DNA from: Pilatotrama ljubarskyi | Taxonomy: Eukaryota > Basidiomycota > Agaricomycetes > Polyporales > Polyporaceae | Reading direction: 5' to 3' | Length of the DNA stretch: 64,000 nt | NCBI GenBank assembly: GCA_022385805.1 | Contig: MU277691.1 | Coordinates: 121,366-185,365, forward strand | Shown: positions 34,421-46,574 of the stretch, piece by piece | Position numbering within the stretch: position 1 is the first letter of the stretch | Layout of the letters: the number at the start of each line of letters is the position of its first letter | Translations under genes and position numbers: made by a program | The notes under the pieces: model-generated | What the model was told of the DNA's origin: nothing | What the model saw: the letters and a program-made list of their open reading frames with translations, nothing else | Database searches by the model: none

Positions 34421-35082
34421 GAGGATTCGTAACTGACGATGAGAGTTTGCGAAAGAGGGTGAGTATCAGGTCAGCATGGTACACTGAATCGAAGTCTTCC
34501 AGCAATCCAGGCCTCTTATGTACTGAGGCCCGGTGGAGCAACCCAGGAACAGCGTGGGTTGAGTACCTGCCGGGCTAACCTTGCGTTTGTGGAGTGGACC
34601 TGCTGTGCATGGGGCGGAGCCTCTCTTGGCAATCGACCAAGTCTGGGAAAGGCATGCGGGTGCAGCGAGCGCAAGTCTCGAGGACCCAACGCGGTAGCAA
34701 GCTATGCCTGAAGACTTAGATCACGGCTACAATAGATTGCTGCCGGGCTGGAGGCGGAGCGCGCTTCCGAGCGGAACTGCTCGAGTACTGCACGTGCACA
34801 CACCGAGCATGGCGAGATGGTTTGCATGACAATCAGAATACGAGTGCACTAGAATACCTGGAACGATATCCATGAACCAGAAGTCCTGAGCCGGTATTGA
34901 ACCACGCACTCACATGAGATACCCGCAATCCAAGCGCCGTCCCTTTGCAATCATCCTAGCCATAACTCCATGAGACGGGCGTACTTCCGCAAGACGAGAT
35001 CGTCTATATGAGCTCTCGGGGCTACCCTATATACATCTGTGATGCACGAGTTTCGCGAGATGGTGGCCTTTCATGACGCTGG
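34421..35082. other. Intergenic
   Basis: 660 bases upstream of the glucanase and downstream of PET191; no gene recognised. Confidence 0.45.
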
Positions 35083-35399
35083 TTAGGCGGGCGTGGCCTC
35101 CTCGCGAGCCTTCGGTGGTGGGGGCGGCAGGTCGACATTGTTTCCTCGGAATCGCTTCCTCATATCCAGCTGCATCCAGAAACATCAATCAAAGTCATAC
35201 ATGGCTGCAGACCCAAGGTACGCACCATTCCCCTCTTGCACTCGAACGTCGCCTGCCGGAGCGCCTTGCACTGATCTGGGAGCTCATCGGTGTGTTCCCT
35301 GAGGCATTCCGAGGGGAGACGTCCCTGCTTGAGCACGCAGTCTGAGTGGAGAAGACAATCCTTGAGCGCAGAGAGGAGGTGCGAGCAGGAGGAGGACAT
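35083..35399 (-). CDS. PET191: Cytochrome c oxidase assembly factor PET191 (COA5)
   Basis: Small twin-Cys protein of the mitochondrial intermembrane space needed for complex IV assembly. Exons 35226..35399 and 35083..35169 give 86 residues. It begins MSSSCSHLLSALKDCLLHSD and carries the paired cysteines (CLLHSDC, CLREHTDELPDQC, TFECKRGM), then MRKRFRGNNV after the intron, the classical C-terminal motif, and a Pro-rich end. Divergent from IBA57 with only 124 bp between starts. Confidence 0.96.
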
Positions 35400-35523
35400 G
35401 GATGGTGGAAGCGGACAGAGGAAGTGCGGTCCGAAGGCGCCGAGGCCGCCGCGGTGACGCTTCGCGTTCCTGACTCCGAGTCTTTCGGCTTTCCTCCCTC
35501 TCATCTCTGTTCGAGTCGCAACA
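35400..35523. promoter_or_regulatory. Bidirectional promoter PET191 / IBA57
   Basis: 124 bases between two divergent mitochondrial biogenesis genes; all regulatory sequence for both must overlap here. No TATA box is apparent. Confidence 0.6.
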
Positions 35524-36861
35524 ATGCCGATGCCACCAGTCTTGCGCGCACTTGTCCGGAGCACGCCCACGGTTGCGCCTGTACCGCACAGGGCTCTCGT
35601 GTCAATTACTGGGTCGCAGGCGGCAGAGTTCCTGAACGGCTTGACTGCCGCATCCGTCCCGGGACATCCTCACAGTCACTTCTACTCTGCCTTTCTCCAC
35701 GCCCAGGTATGCAATGTCACCCGCGGAGTGAGTGGGTGCTGAAGAAATGCCTCTGCAGGGAAGAGTATTGCATGACATCTTCATCTACTCCCACACCACG
35801 TCCACCGGCCGCTCGGGATACCTCATCGAGTACGATGCCCGGCCGTCTGAGGCGCCGCCAATGATCCCTATGCTCAAGCGATACGTCCTGCGTTCAAAAG
35901 TGAAGATACAGGACGTCACGGAGGAATACGACGTTTGGGCCGCTTGGGGCTCCGACAAGGAGAAGGAATGGGAGACCCACCGGCGGTGGGACTTCGCGCG
36001 CAGCGGCGTAATCGAGCCAGTGTGGAATAGGGAGGACGAATGGCCCTGGGGTTCCACGCCAGGCGTCTTGCGCGACAGGAGAGCAGTAGGGATGGGTCAC
36101 CGGCTGTTGGTGCGCAAGGGCGATCGGCGTAAGCAGCAGGTTGCCATGTCTCCTTTACGGTCTGGCTTCACGCAACACAGCACAGGAGGCGTCGACACAC
36201 GACATTGCCTCAGTCGACGACTATCTACTGCACCGCATCCTGCTTGGAGTCCCTGAAGGTGTGGACGATATCCCTCCCATGCAGGCATTCCCTATGGACT
36301 CGAATATGGACATCATGGGTGGACGTGAGTGGACCAATCTCTATGGGGTCGCCGCATATCGAGCTCATGTATCATGATATCAGTTGACTTCCGCAAGGGC
36401 TGTTATGTTGGTCAAGAGCTGACCGTGCGCACATATCATACGGGGCAGCTCCGGAAGCGCATTTTGCCAATCGTGATACACAATACATCGTACGTCGTCT
36501 CCTTTGCAGCGACAGAGTGGGTCTGACGGGCTAATTCGTTGACAGGCTAGCAGACATGGAGAAACTACCGGACGGCCTGCCTACTCTTCCACCCCAGCTA
36601 GAAATCCGCCCACAGGCGGTGCAGACGGGAGCTGACAGCGCGCCTCGTCCACGGGCAAGAGGAACCGGCAGGCTACTGAGCTCTTCACGAGGAGTTGGCC
36701 TTGCGTTACTTCGGCTGGAGCAGGTGGAAGCGGTAGAGCAAGGCCGCGCGCGTTTCTCCTTGACGAATGCTGACGGCCAAGAGTGGGGTGTATCACCATA
36801 CTGGCCAGATTGGTGGCCGCAGACTCCTCCAGAGGCCGAGTCCGGCGAGGTCTCACATTGA
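35524..36861 (+). CDS. IBA57: Mitochondrial Fe-S assembly factor IBA57 (CAF17)
   Basis: GcvT/folate-fold protein that helps make [4Fe-4S] clusters in mitochondria. Exons 35524..35706, 35759..36139, 36186..36324, 36384..36489 and 36546..36861 give 374 residues, in phase. The N terminus resembles a short targeting region ([13 protein letters not shown]), then [45 protein letters not shown] and the diagnostic [17 protein letters not shown], whose Cys is conserved in the family. The C-terminal part is longer and Pro/Arg-rich. Convergent with the AcpS-type PPTase gene. Confidence 0.95.
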
Positions 36862-36955
36862 CCTATCGCCATACTGCCTCGTAGACTATGTCATTATAAT
36901 TACATCTCATTTTCACCATAAGACTTACGTATTTTGTCGCGGCGGCCGTATTCCA

Positions 36956-37418
36956 CTACGAAGACTCGACAATGACCGTCGCCATCACATACTCGCCATC
37001 GTGACTTACGGAGGTATGGAATCTCCACAAGCGCGACTGGGGCCCATCCGAATGGTACACTAGCGTAGGCTTGCTTGCACCATCTTTGGAAGGCGAGTAA
37101 AAGCTAAGCTGCTTCCACGTAGGTTGAGCAGTGGGATACAGAGCTTTGTACGCCGCCTCCTTCACACTCCAGCTGGGAGCCGGTGAGTCTAGAGCAGCGA
37201 ATACGAGCGTGTTGAAGGACACACCGGACTGCGAGGTACCTCGTGCGTTCTGCATCTTCCTCCGTTCGTATAGAGTTCCACCTTGCGAGCTCGGTTTCGC
37301 TCAAAATGCGACGAGCGAATTGGTTGGGAGGCCTTCGGCGCAAGAGGGCCACGAGACGGGGAACATGGATGATATCAACTCCAACACCTACAATGCCCTT
37401 GCTCTGTGAGGCACCCAT
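36956..37418 (-). CDS. PPT2: AcpS-type holo-[acyl-carrier-protein] synthase (PPT2-like)
   Basis: 4'-phosphopantetheinyl transferase of the small trimeric class, probably activating mitochondrial ACP. Exons 37225..37418 and 36956..37172 (complement) give 136 residues. Motifs GVGVDIIHVPRLV (metal-binding Asp), FARRILSETE and RYLAVRWSVKEAAYKAL (spliced) are complete, followed by PTWKQL and SVSHDGEYVMATVI. A second PPTase of the Sfp class (LYS5) lies 15 kb away. Confidence 0.92.
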
Positions 37419-37748
37419 ACACTGGCCTGGGACTGCCGGCAGCAAGAGGCAGAGGATGTCAGCAGCGGCCGTTCAGTATGTATGTAGACTCGAGGAGTGG
37501 CTGAGATGAACGGGCGCTTGCTGGGATCTCACTCACCTCCGAGCGTCTATCTGCGTCGCAGATCTCGATCTACGATCCGTTCCCCCTGGATTTGCTCCGA
37601 GTCCTCAATTACTGGCCGTCCTCGATACTTCCCTACTTCTCACTTTCTCCACTCTGGCTCTCGCGGACTCAGCAGCTATCCATCTACGTATACTGCGGGG
37701 CAATCACTAACGATGGTTGGCTGTGAAGTCGAAGGAGCCCAGCGAAAG
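37419..37748. promoter_or_regulatory. Divergent upstream region PPT2-like / ELP2
   Basis: 330 bases between divergent starts. The + frame stays open upstream of the chosen ELP2 start but resembles no Elongator N terminus. Confidence 0.4.
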
Positions 37749-40700
37749 ATGTCTCGAGTGGAAGCCGTCTATACGGCCGCTTCTACAAATCGCTACTTCC
37801 AAGCGGCCAATGTGTCGCCTCGCGGACTAGTAGCATTTGGCTCGGGAAACCTGGTGGCTCTCTGGGACGCCGAGGTGTGCTACTCTATACAATGCGTCAA
37901 CGATGGGTTGGGCTAACTAGCATAGGACCCACTCGACCGAGGTGTACGGGAGACGCTCCCAGGGCATCAAAGTGTCGTCACTTGCGTGCGGTTTGCGGGA
38001 GAGAATGCATTCGTCAGCGCGGACGACAAAGGGGTCGTCAGACTGTGGAGGCGGATCGACTCACAGGCATGCCCGTTCAATGTATCTAGCCAGTATGCCC
38101 TCAATGACACCCATCGTATCCGCAGTGGCAGACGTGTGCTACACAGCAGGCGCATAAAGCGAGTATCGCCAGCTTGACAGTGCATGGCCGTTATATTGTT
38201 ACTGGCGCATCAGACTCCGCAGTCAAGGTGTGGTTCGTACCAGAAGTAGAGACAGGCATGTCTGCCGAATTCTGGGCCACGGGATGTTCAAATTGACGCT
38301 TCTTACGCTTCAGATACGCTCCAAGATATGCAAACCATTCAAATCCGTAAAGGCTTCCCAATCTCTCTCGCGCTGGCGGAGCTTCCCGGCACAGAATGTG
38401 AGGCAAGAACGCTGCTCGAGCCTTTTCGATTATTGAAGACGCTGCGCTAGCTCTCGTCCTGGCTATCGGTAGTACGGACAGGAACATTCACCTCTGGACA
38501 AGCTCCGAGGGCACCGTAAGTGAGACAAGCCCGGAAGCATTCCCGGACTTTCTGACGAGGTCCACTATACGCAGTTCGTCCAAGCGGCAGTGCTTTCGGG
38601 CCACGAAGACTGGGTGAAGAGCCTTGCTTTCCGCCAGCCTCAAAATCAAGGAGATGCATTGATCCTAGCGTCCGGTTCGCAAGATGCTACCATACGCTTG
38701 TGGAATATCGAACCTTTCGCGAAGCCCACACTCACGCCATCCGGAGGATCCACCAGCGAGGTCACCGACGAGTTGCTCGATGCCTTCGAGGCCTCCTTAG
38801 TCAATCTGGAAGATACCGAGGATGGTGGACGTCAAATCTCTCTCAAGCGCCATATATTGACCGTCAAGTCCTCCAAACAAGGGTACGACGCTGCTCGTGT
38901 CGGGTTTGACCCAGCCAACACTGATGTTTGGTCGCAGCTCTCAGCTATTCTCAGTGACCTTTGATGCCCTGTTGATTGGACACGAAGCAGGCGTTACGTC
39001 CCTATCATGGAGGCCCCAAACGTCTCCGAAAGCTCTTCCAACTCTCCTCTCGACATCCACCGATTCTTCGCTCATTTTATGGTCACCTTCAACTGTCCTC
39101 ACTTCGTCCAAAGACGGTACAACGCTCTGGATCAACCGGCAGCGTTTTGGAGACGTCGGTGGCCAGCGACTCGGCGGCTTTGTCGGAGGACTGTGGGCTC
39201 GCGGTGGGTCGGATGCCATGGCCTGGGGCTGGAATGGCGGCTGGAGGAGATGGCAATGCCAATCCGAAGAGAACGACCGCGAGACAGCGTTGGAAGAGTG
39301 GACCGAGGTCGGTGCGATCACTGGCCACCGCGCGCCCGTACGAAGTGTAGCTTGGAGCCCTCAGGGCGAATATCTCATCTCCGCCAGGTATTGCATCAGT
39401 TTCCCGCGCACCTCGAGCTGCTCTCTGATAAACTGTAACGAATAGTCTGGACCAAACCACGCGAATCCACGGTGCGATCCCGGTAGAGGGCCCGGACGGT
39501 AATGCTGTACAAGTATGGCACGAGATCGCAAGACCTCAGGTGCACGGGTACGACCTCATTGGCGCAGCGTTCCTCGACACGTTGCGTTTCGTCAGCATTG
39601 CGGACGAGAAAGTCGTCAGAGTCTTCGAGGCTCCCCGCGAGTTCGTAGAGGTGGTAAATAACCTGCGTATAGCACAGATAGATTCCGGAGAGGTATCGCC
39701 GTCGCATCCCAGCCGACCTGATCGTCCCATGCTGATGGTTGGATTGTTAGGAGAACCGGCCTCGAGCTGCCGCTGTACCTCCGCTAGGGCTGTCCAACAA
39801 GGCCCTGACAGATGGTGGGATATTCTTATCCGTCGTGTTCGATCCTAGCCTGATGTCCCTTGTGATGCAGTCAGCGCGGTTGCTGAAGTGAATGGCGACG
39901 CTGATGATGCTCGGACTCGACGTCGCCCGTTTGAAGGAGAGCTAGCAGCGGTGACCCTCTGGCCGGAGATTGAGAAGGTCTTCGGTCACGGCTATGAGGT
40001 GCGTTTTGGCTCTTTTCTCCCACCTTTCCATACCTGCCTTGAACTTACATATCTGTGTATAGTCAATTGCTCTCGCCGTGTCAAATGACAAGAAGTACAT
40101 CGCTACGGCATGCAAAGCGACATCCGCAGAGCATGCTGTCGTCCGTGTATACGAGACGCAGACCTGGCAGCTTGTAGGCCAACCGTTGGCGGGACACAAC
40201 CTGACCGTCACGCGGATCGCCTTCAGCCCAGATGACTCGCTCATCCTGTCTGTCTCACGAGACAGGTCGTGGCGCTTGTTCGAGAAGGGAGAAGGTAGGC
40301 ACAAGGCTCGACGATGCCATGTACCCTGACCTGATGATGGCGCTCTCCAGATGGGTACCTACCAGTGGCTGCCGACAAGTCTCATGGCCGGATCATCTGG
40401 GATTGCGCATGGGCACCTCAAGGCGACATCTTCGCCACTGCTTCTCGAGATAAGACGGTAGGTCAACAACGCTTCGCAACTTTCGCATGCTGACGTCGAC
40501 TGCAGGTCAAAATCTGGCGGCGTCAAGATGAGAAGAAGTGGACTGCAGCTGCAACGATTCAACTCAAATCAGCGGCGACAGCGGTCGCATTTGCTCCGGC
40601 CTCGCAGAAGGATCGGTGAGTAGATAGAGGTGTCAATTGCGCCGGGAAGGGCACTGACAAAGTCTTCAGACGAATTCTTGCGATCGGCCTCGAGTCGGGT

Positions 40701-40954
40701 GAAATCTTAATACACTCGTCGCCGCTGGAGGACCCCTCGCAATGGAGCTGCACCCTGACTATCGACACTCAGTGCGTAATTGCATCAGTACGTATGGAAG
40801 ACTGACTTATCCCTATCGCAGTCTGGCGCACGTAGACCACATCCATCGCCTTGCATGGAGACCAACGGGCGATCACGGCGTCCAACAACTGGCGAGCTGC
40901 GGGGAAGATGGTACATTGAAGCTATTGACAGTCCATATCGCAGACCCGGAGTGA
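37749..40954 (+). CDS. ELP2: Elongator complex subunit 2 (WD40)
   Basis: Scaffold WD40 protein of Elongator, needed for tRNA wobble uridine modification. Exons begin 37749..37874, 37926..38081, 38147..38255 and 38314 onward, with several more to the stop at 40952-40954. Recognisable WD repeats include GNLVALWDAE, GHQSVVTCVRF...DDKGVVRLW, DSAVKVW, STDRNIHLWTS, GHEDWVKSLAF...QDATIRLWN, GHEAGVTSLSWRP, GHRAPVRSVAWSP, GYDLIGAAF, DGTLKLL. The central insert with GGFVGGLWARGGSDAMAWG is typical of ELP2. The start MSRVEAVYTAASTNR fits the family. The third intron seems to use a GC donor (GCATGT at 38256). Exon limits between 39400 and 40900 were not all resolved. Confidence 0.92.
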
Positions 40955-41224
40955 GCAGCCGTCTGCGACATGTAGTAGAACTACGACGAGTGGGGAAAGC
41001 TATGCAGTATACAGTGTAGGCAAGCGGGATTAGACCCAACAGCTAGCTGGTAACGAGACAATCGGGGATAGATGTAGGAAGGGTATAACACAGTAGAATG
41101 CGCGTTGCGGCGTGAGTTAAATAGGTATAGGCAGCATGAAGTGACGGATAGCTTGGACCGAGAAAGCAGACGTGATAGGGATACACAAACATCGGAGCAC
41201 GGGCACGGGCACGGAGACGGCAAA

Positions 41225-44200
41225 TCAAACAATATCGCGCAGGCTCATTGGAACTTCGGGCTGGTGGACAGGAGCGTCAGATGGGGCTGAGCAGGATTGA
41301 CATCGTGTAACTTACGCATTTAATCCTGTCAAGTGCGATCAGTAACCTGAGCTACACAGACAGCAAACGGACAGCGACTCACTTGTAGAAGCATTCTATA
41401 GACCGCAGCATCTCAACGTCGCCTCCGGTAGCAGTGACGAAGTTGACGACGACGCCCGCACGAGAATAACTGGGAGCAATGGCGGGGGCGACACTGTGAC
41501 ATCGCGATGAGTATGCGGACGATCAGAGAGGACAGATGTCACCTACCGGTGTGCATATTCCTCGACAGCCTTGGGCAAGTCTGACAATATCATGAGACGC
41601 CGCGAGCAATCCGCTTCTGAGAATGTTGACTCACCGTAGTTTATCACCAAAGGGACTTGTGAGACGTCCGGCGTTTTGACCTGAACGTCGTACACAACAA
41701 GTACTTTGGTCGCCGCTTGCCGCATGATACCCGGCGCAGCCCTGAACTTGTTCAGTGCGGCCAGCTTTGCGCCAGCATTCATGTCACCATGCTACGACGT
41801 ACTGTCAGCACGAAGGCAAGAGGACTGAATCGCTATGCCCGTACCAGAGGTACCGCGTCGAGGCCACGGCTTGTCAGTTTGTAAACGACCGCATCCAGGG
41901 CGGCCATGCCACCGACGTGAATGATAGCCTGAGGAATGTCCAGATCCTCGAACAGATCCGCAAGCGCGTCCAGCTTCCACTCCCGCGCCTGCGCCGTCTC
42001 CGCGTTCGACGCTCCCCTGCCCGACCCAATGATACCCAGCCCAGTCTGCGGGAGCGGCGCATCCGAGCGTCCGCTCGCCGTGAACGCGAGGTATAAGTAA
42101 AACTGGCGGAGACCCCGCGCGCCCTGGCTCGTATCCGCATGCGTGACGTTCCCGTCCCTGCGCACCAGCACCCGCACCGGCTCACGCAGCTGAATGGCGG
42201 ACGCAAGGTTCAGCACATCTTGCGGGACAGTGTTCGAGAAGAGCGCCGTCTGCCGCTCGATTGGCTGGCCTTGCCCATTCAACGGCTCGTTCGGTGGAGA
42301 CAGCCCGACCCCAGAAAACCTGCGTATCAGGCTCTGGGTCGGCGCAAGCAGCGACGATGTGCTACTGTTCGCTTCCCAGTTGGAGAAGGGTGTCTGACCG
42401 GTCGGGCCTGGGGTACTGGTGCCGGGCGTGTTCGTGCCAGTAGAACCCAGCGCGCGAGAACGCGGAGGCGGCAGCAGCCTGATAATACCAAAGACAGACT
42501 CATGGAGGTTCCGAGCGATGAGCTGGTCGACCTCATCCAGCACCAGGAAGCGCACGTCAGCGCCTGATAGGCCCCCGGGAGCGGTGAACAGAGCGTGTAG
42601 TTTCTGTGGCGTCCCACAGATGATGTGCGGGATGTTCTGCTGCAGCAGGCGCAGTTCCTGGTTGAGTTCAGCGCTGTTGCCCGATGGCTGGCCGACTCCG
42701 AGTGCAGATTTCACCCCGATGGGACCACCCAAGTCGCGAATCATGCGCTGCGCCTGGGTAGCCTGATCCACGGTCGTCGAGATCATCACCACGAGAGGTC
42801 CGCGGAGCGGGGAGCGTGTGTTCAGCGCGTGTGTCACCGCGATGTGTATCGCCGGAATCACGTATGCAGCAATGCGTTCCTGGGTGGGAGGCGCCTGAGC
42901 AATGATATCTGCACCCCGTAAGAGGAAAGGGAGGGCACGCTGCTGGATTTTGTTAGGGGGTCCGACGCTAGAAGGGTGCGATCAGCATGTGGCGCTACCG
43001 ATTCGCCGCCACGGACGGACTCACCCGAAGGTGCTCAGCGAGCGCAAGAGCTCCGGGGCGAGGTTCAGCTGCTCCCATTTAGTAATCACGGGGCCTCCGT
43101 CGCGCGAGGACCCTCCGGACAAGCTTTCGCCCTACATTTTCTCGCGTCAGTACTCTCGTAACGCGGCCTAAGACCAGAGCAGAAGCGAACACACCCCTAC
43201 AGAGTCGCGGCGAAGCAGACCGCTGACAGAGCGGCGCTTGTCGCGGAAGATAGAGTCCTGCCGTCCCATAGATCCCGCAGGGGAGTCCGCATTGCGCATG
43301 GGAAGGTCGAGGGTTCCCGCGGACCACGTTCGCATCGGCGGATTGGGCATCCGCTGACTCTGCCTCAGATCGGGGCGGCCAGGCAGGCCATGTCCGAGAG
43401 AAGCCGACGTGGCCAGCATGGGTGGCAGCGCAGTCGACATGTCGGTCTGTGGAAGCCCGCCACCGAGGAGTTGGGTATTCTGTAGTGCACCATTGTTCGC
43501 TTGCAGCTGCTGGGTCTGCAGGGCAAGCAGTTGGCCGACGGAGGTAGTGAGCGTGTTCAGCCGGCTAGATATCGTCGTAATGTCGTCCGTTGGCGGGCTC
43601 TGGTTAGGCGCGATGTTCGCGATGGACCCGCGTGGGCCATTCAGTCCGGGGTTGACAAAACCTTGGCTGGGGTTCGCCGAGGGAGCGAACGGGTCTTTGA
43701 ACTCTATCGGGGCGTTCATGCCCGAGGTACCGCTGAGGATCCGCTCAACGAGGATATCGACCTTCCGGTGGACGTCTCCCAGGTCGCGCTGAATCTCCCT
43801 GTTGGTCATCTCCAGGCGGGCAAGCCGATCAAGCACCTCATTCATGAGGGGCGACGCCTTGAGTCGTGCCTCGAAGCTCGTGGACGCCGAAAACTCGAGA
43901 CTGGGCGCGAACTGGCTGCCGGAGTCCAGGGAAGAGACGGGCGAAGAAGAGACGAACTGGGGATGCATGAACGCCGTCGACCGCACGCTGCTCGACTCCT
44001 GGATGACCGGCGGGGTGTTGAGGCGCTCCCGGCTGCGCACGGACATCTGGTTGTAGAAGGACGAGGGCGCGGCGAGCTGCCCGTTGACTGCTATAGGTCC
44101 GGACGTCGGCCCTGGGGTCTCGTCACCATCCGCGCCCTGCTCTTGGTTCTGCGGGTGTGGGGAGTTGCCGTCTCGAAGCGCATTCTGTAAGGCGGCGTAG

Positions 44201-44508
44201 GCCCTGTCGGACTCGGCCTGGCGCAGGGCCGGGGAGTGACGAGATACGTCGCCGGGAGACGGAACCTGCAGACCCGTGTCGTTCCTCCGGTCCCGGTCGT
44301 CCTGCGGCGGACTCGGAGAGGATCTGACGGAGCGGTAGTCTGATGGCGAGATGGAGAGCGAGGAGGACGTGCTGTACTGCTGCTCCCGGGAGATGGACTG
44401 CCTGAAGCCGAGGCCGGCGTTCCCGTCCTCGTCGCCCATGCGCATTGCGCCGGGAAAGAACGGGGTGGAGGCGGGGTTGAGGGCCGGGCTTCGCGAGGGC
44501 TGCTCCAT
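41225..44508 (-). CDS. eIF4A-like DEAD-box pseudo-helicase with long disordered N terminus
   Basis: Eight exons (complement: 43201..44508, 43025..43131, 41845..42967, 41635..41791, 41547..41580, 41383..41493, 41316..41325, 41225..41260) sum to 961 codons in phase. Residues 1-435 are Ser/Pro/Gln-rich with a short coiled coil (LMNEVLDRLARLEMTNREIQ). From 450 the protein follows eIF4A closely: WEQLNLAPELLRSLSTFGV, TPQKLH, EWKLDALADLFEDLDIPQA, HGDMN, LVINYDLPKAVEEYAHR, VVVNFVTATGGDVEML, ending CPEVPMSLRDIV. The catalytic motifs are lost: motif I reads AQAPPTQE (495-502) instead of AxxGxGKT, motif II is DEVD (616-619), SAT is SNT, motif V is degenerate and motif VI lacks its GRxxR. Probably an RNA- or protein-binding regulator, not an ATPase. 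Confidence 0.88.
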
Positions 44509-44995
44509 GAGACAGGGCGAGAGAGAGAATTACAGAGAGAACAGAGAAAAGATGAGAAAGCAAGACGACACTGCTGGGGCGGTGAGCCACCGTGTGGAGG
44601 AGATGGGTGGGAGATCGCACCTCTGACGCCTGGAGACGAATTAACAGGAAGATGCCATGCGAAAGAAAGAAAGAGGAGAACGGGTGCGGCGAGGACGATG
44701 AGGACAGCTCAGATGGCGGGCGGAGGTGGACAACGAACGCTGCCAGCCAGGTCGTCTGCAGCAGCGGCGCGTCGGCTGGGTTTGATTGGCCCCCACGCTT
44801 ACGAAACATCAAACGGACTGATATGATTCTCGACACACGGTTCTGCACGATACACGATACACGACGGGGCAAGGAGAGACTCGTAATACATCAAAGGAGC
44901 GTTGTAGACACCGCGCAGGCCAGCTGCAGCGCAGAGAGAGAGAAGGAGAGTGGCAGGCTGAGGAATGCAGGAACGAGCGGGGAACACGGGCGCTT
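44509..44995. other. Intergenic
   Basis: 490 bases upstream of the pseudo-helicase and downstream of the RRM gene; GA-rich leader (44515-44700), no gene. Confidence 0.45.
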
Positions 44996-46106
44996 CTACA
45001 CGAGCGTCTTTGGAAAGGTGATCTGCTGGGCGAGCGGGTGCCTTGCCCCGTTCTGATGCGCCGCGGGAACGTACAGCCCGAGGCGCGTCGCGACGTCCTC
45101 AATCAGCTTTGCGGGCCCGCTGAGGGGCTGCTCGCCGTCAGAGACAACTTCGGTTCGCTCAATGGTCAGGCGTCTGTCGAGCAGCGTTAGCCTCAGCATC
45201 CCTGGTGGTCCCGAGACATGCGGCAAAGACTCACTTGAGCTGTCCAAACTTGGCCTTCCACAAGGCACGCTTCTCCAGGTGCGGATCCTTCTTCCGAATG
45301 TGACTCTTGATAATGTCACTCGTCTCGGGCAAGTCGCCCACGCTGAACGAAACCTGCAAGCACTCAGCTCAGCACCTTCAGACCCGCATAGCTGCATAGA
45401 CACACATACCAGGATCCTCCTGCCGTCGAGCTCGGTGCCGGTGAGCTCAAGGGCCTGTCTAGCCGAGGCAGGCGTCAGATATTCGACCGTTGCGTAGTGG
45501 ATCCCCTCGTCGACGCCGCCGAAGCCAAAGAAGCCCCTCGATGGGAGGTTCGCGGTAGGAACGCAGACCCCGCCGCTCGCCCGGATCTGGATGCGGCGGA
45601 TTGCCCCGCAAGGCTGGAACAACGCCCGCAGCTGCTCGTCCGTGGTCGAGGAGCTCAGCTATGAACTCGTGAGTATATTTCACGAGCATGACGTGAAGTC
45701 GACTCACGTTACCGACGTAGACGAAGGACCATTCGGCCTGCGGGGCTCTGGCAGCCGCTTTCATCTCCGCCTTCTTCTTGGCTTTGCGGACTTGCTCCCG
45801 CTGCTTGATGTCTACCTTGGGGGCACGCATCTTGCCCTTGCCCTTGTCCTTTTTCAGGGCGGCTTCCTCGAAGTGTACATGGGCGCGGCGTCCTGTGGAG
45901 GGGCCCGCCACGGGCGCCTCGTCCTCGCGGATGGTCGCGAGGCTGTCGGTCTGCTACATAGCGGCCCTCGTGAATTCGACAGCATATAGGCGTGTTTGCT
46001 CTGGACTCACCATCCGTGATCGGCCTGCCGACCTTATGGTCGCCAATGACCCTTCGGAGCGAGTCGAAGAGACGGTGGAGGTAGACGGGCACCGAAATCG
46101 CACCAT
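44996..46106 (-). CDS. RRM-domain RNA-binding protein
   Basis: Exons 46011..46106, 45708..45953, 45410..45658, 45235..45353 and 44996..45173 (complement) give 295 residues, in phase. A basic Lys-rich region (KKDKGKGKMRAPKVDIKQRE, about 65-105) precedes one RRM: WSFVYVGNLSSSTTDEQ (RNP2), FQPCGAIRRIQI, HYATVEYLTPASARQAL (RNP1) and GTELDGRRILV. A conserved-looking tail (DLPETSDIIKSHIRKKD) follows. Target RNA unknown; a ribosome-biogenesis role is possible from the basic region but not shown. The first exon (ATG at 46106) is the least certain part. Confidence 0.78.
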
Positions 46107-46574
46107 ACTGCTAACTGGAGGTTGGTCAAAATAATTGAATGCGGTTGGTGACTTGAGGAGCGTGCAGCCACGGCTATCGAGCCTCTTGACGGGCCTTTAC
46201 GGATGGATGGTGTTGAGGAAGTTGTACGGGAGCCTTGGCTGGCCGGGATGGTGGTTGCTTTAAAGTGTTCTGCGCACGTCCAAGCTTGCGCGCGCTTTGA
46301 AGTCGCCCGCTGCATCTTAGCCACAAGCACAGACGCTCTGGTTGCGACCTGGAAAAACATATGCGAGGCAATTCAAGCCGCGCGAAGCGGGGACAATATG
46401 ATGCAGTCGAAGAGCGCGTCCATACATGGCGGACAAAACCGAGTTCGTAGTACACGTGATGGCGCCCCGGAAACGGATCAGCCCCCCGATCGCGGCCGGG
46501 CGCTCCGACGTCTCGCAAGCACCTCTCTCTCGTCTTGCCTTGCTTGAGGTTACAAACGCTCTTTGGACGACACC
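46107..46574. promoter_or_regulatory. Divergent upstream region, RRM gene / FMC1-like
   Basis: 470 bases between two divergent starts; several antisense frames but none with family resemblance. Might include an unrecognised 5' exon of the RRM gene. Confidence 0.4.
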
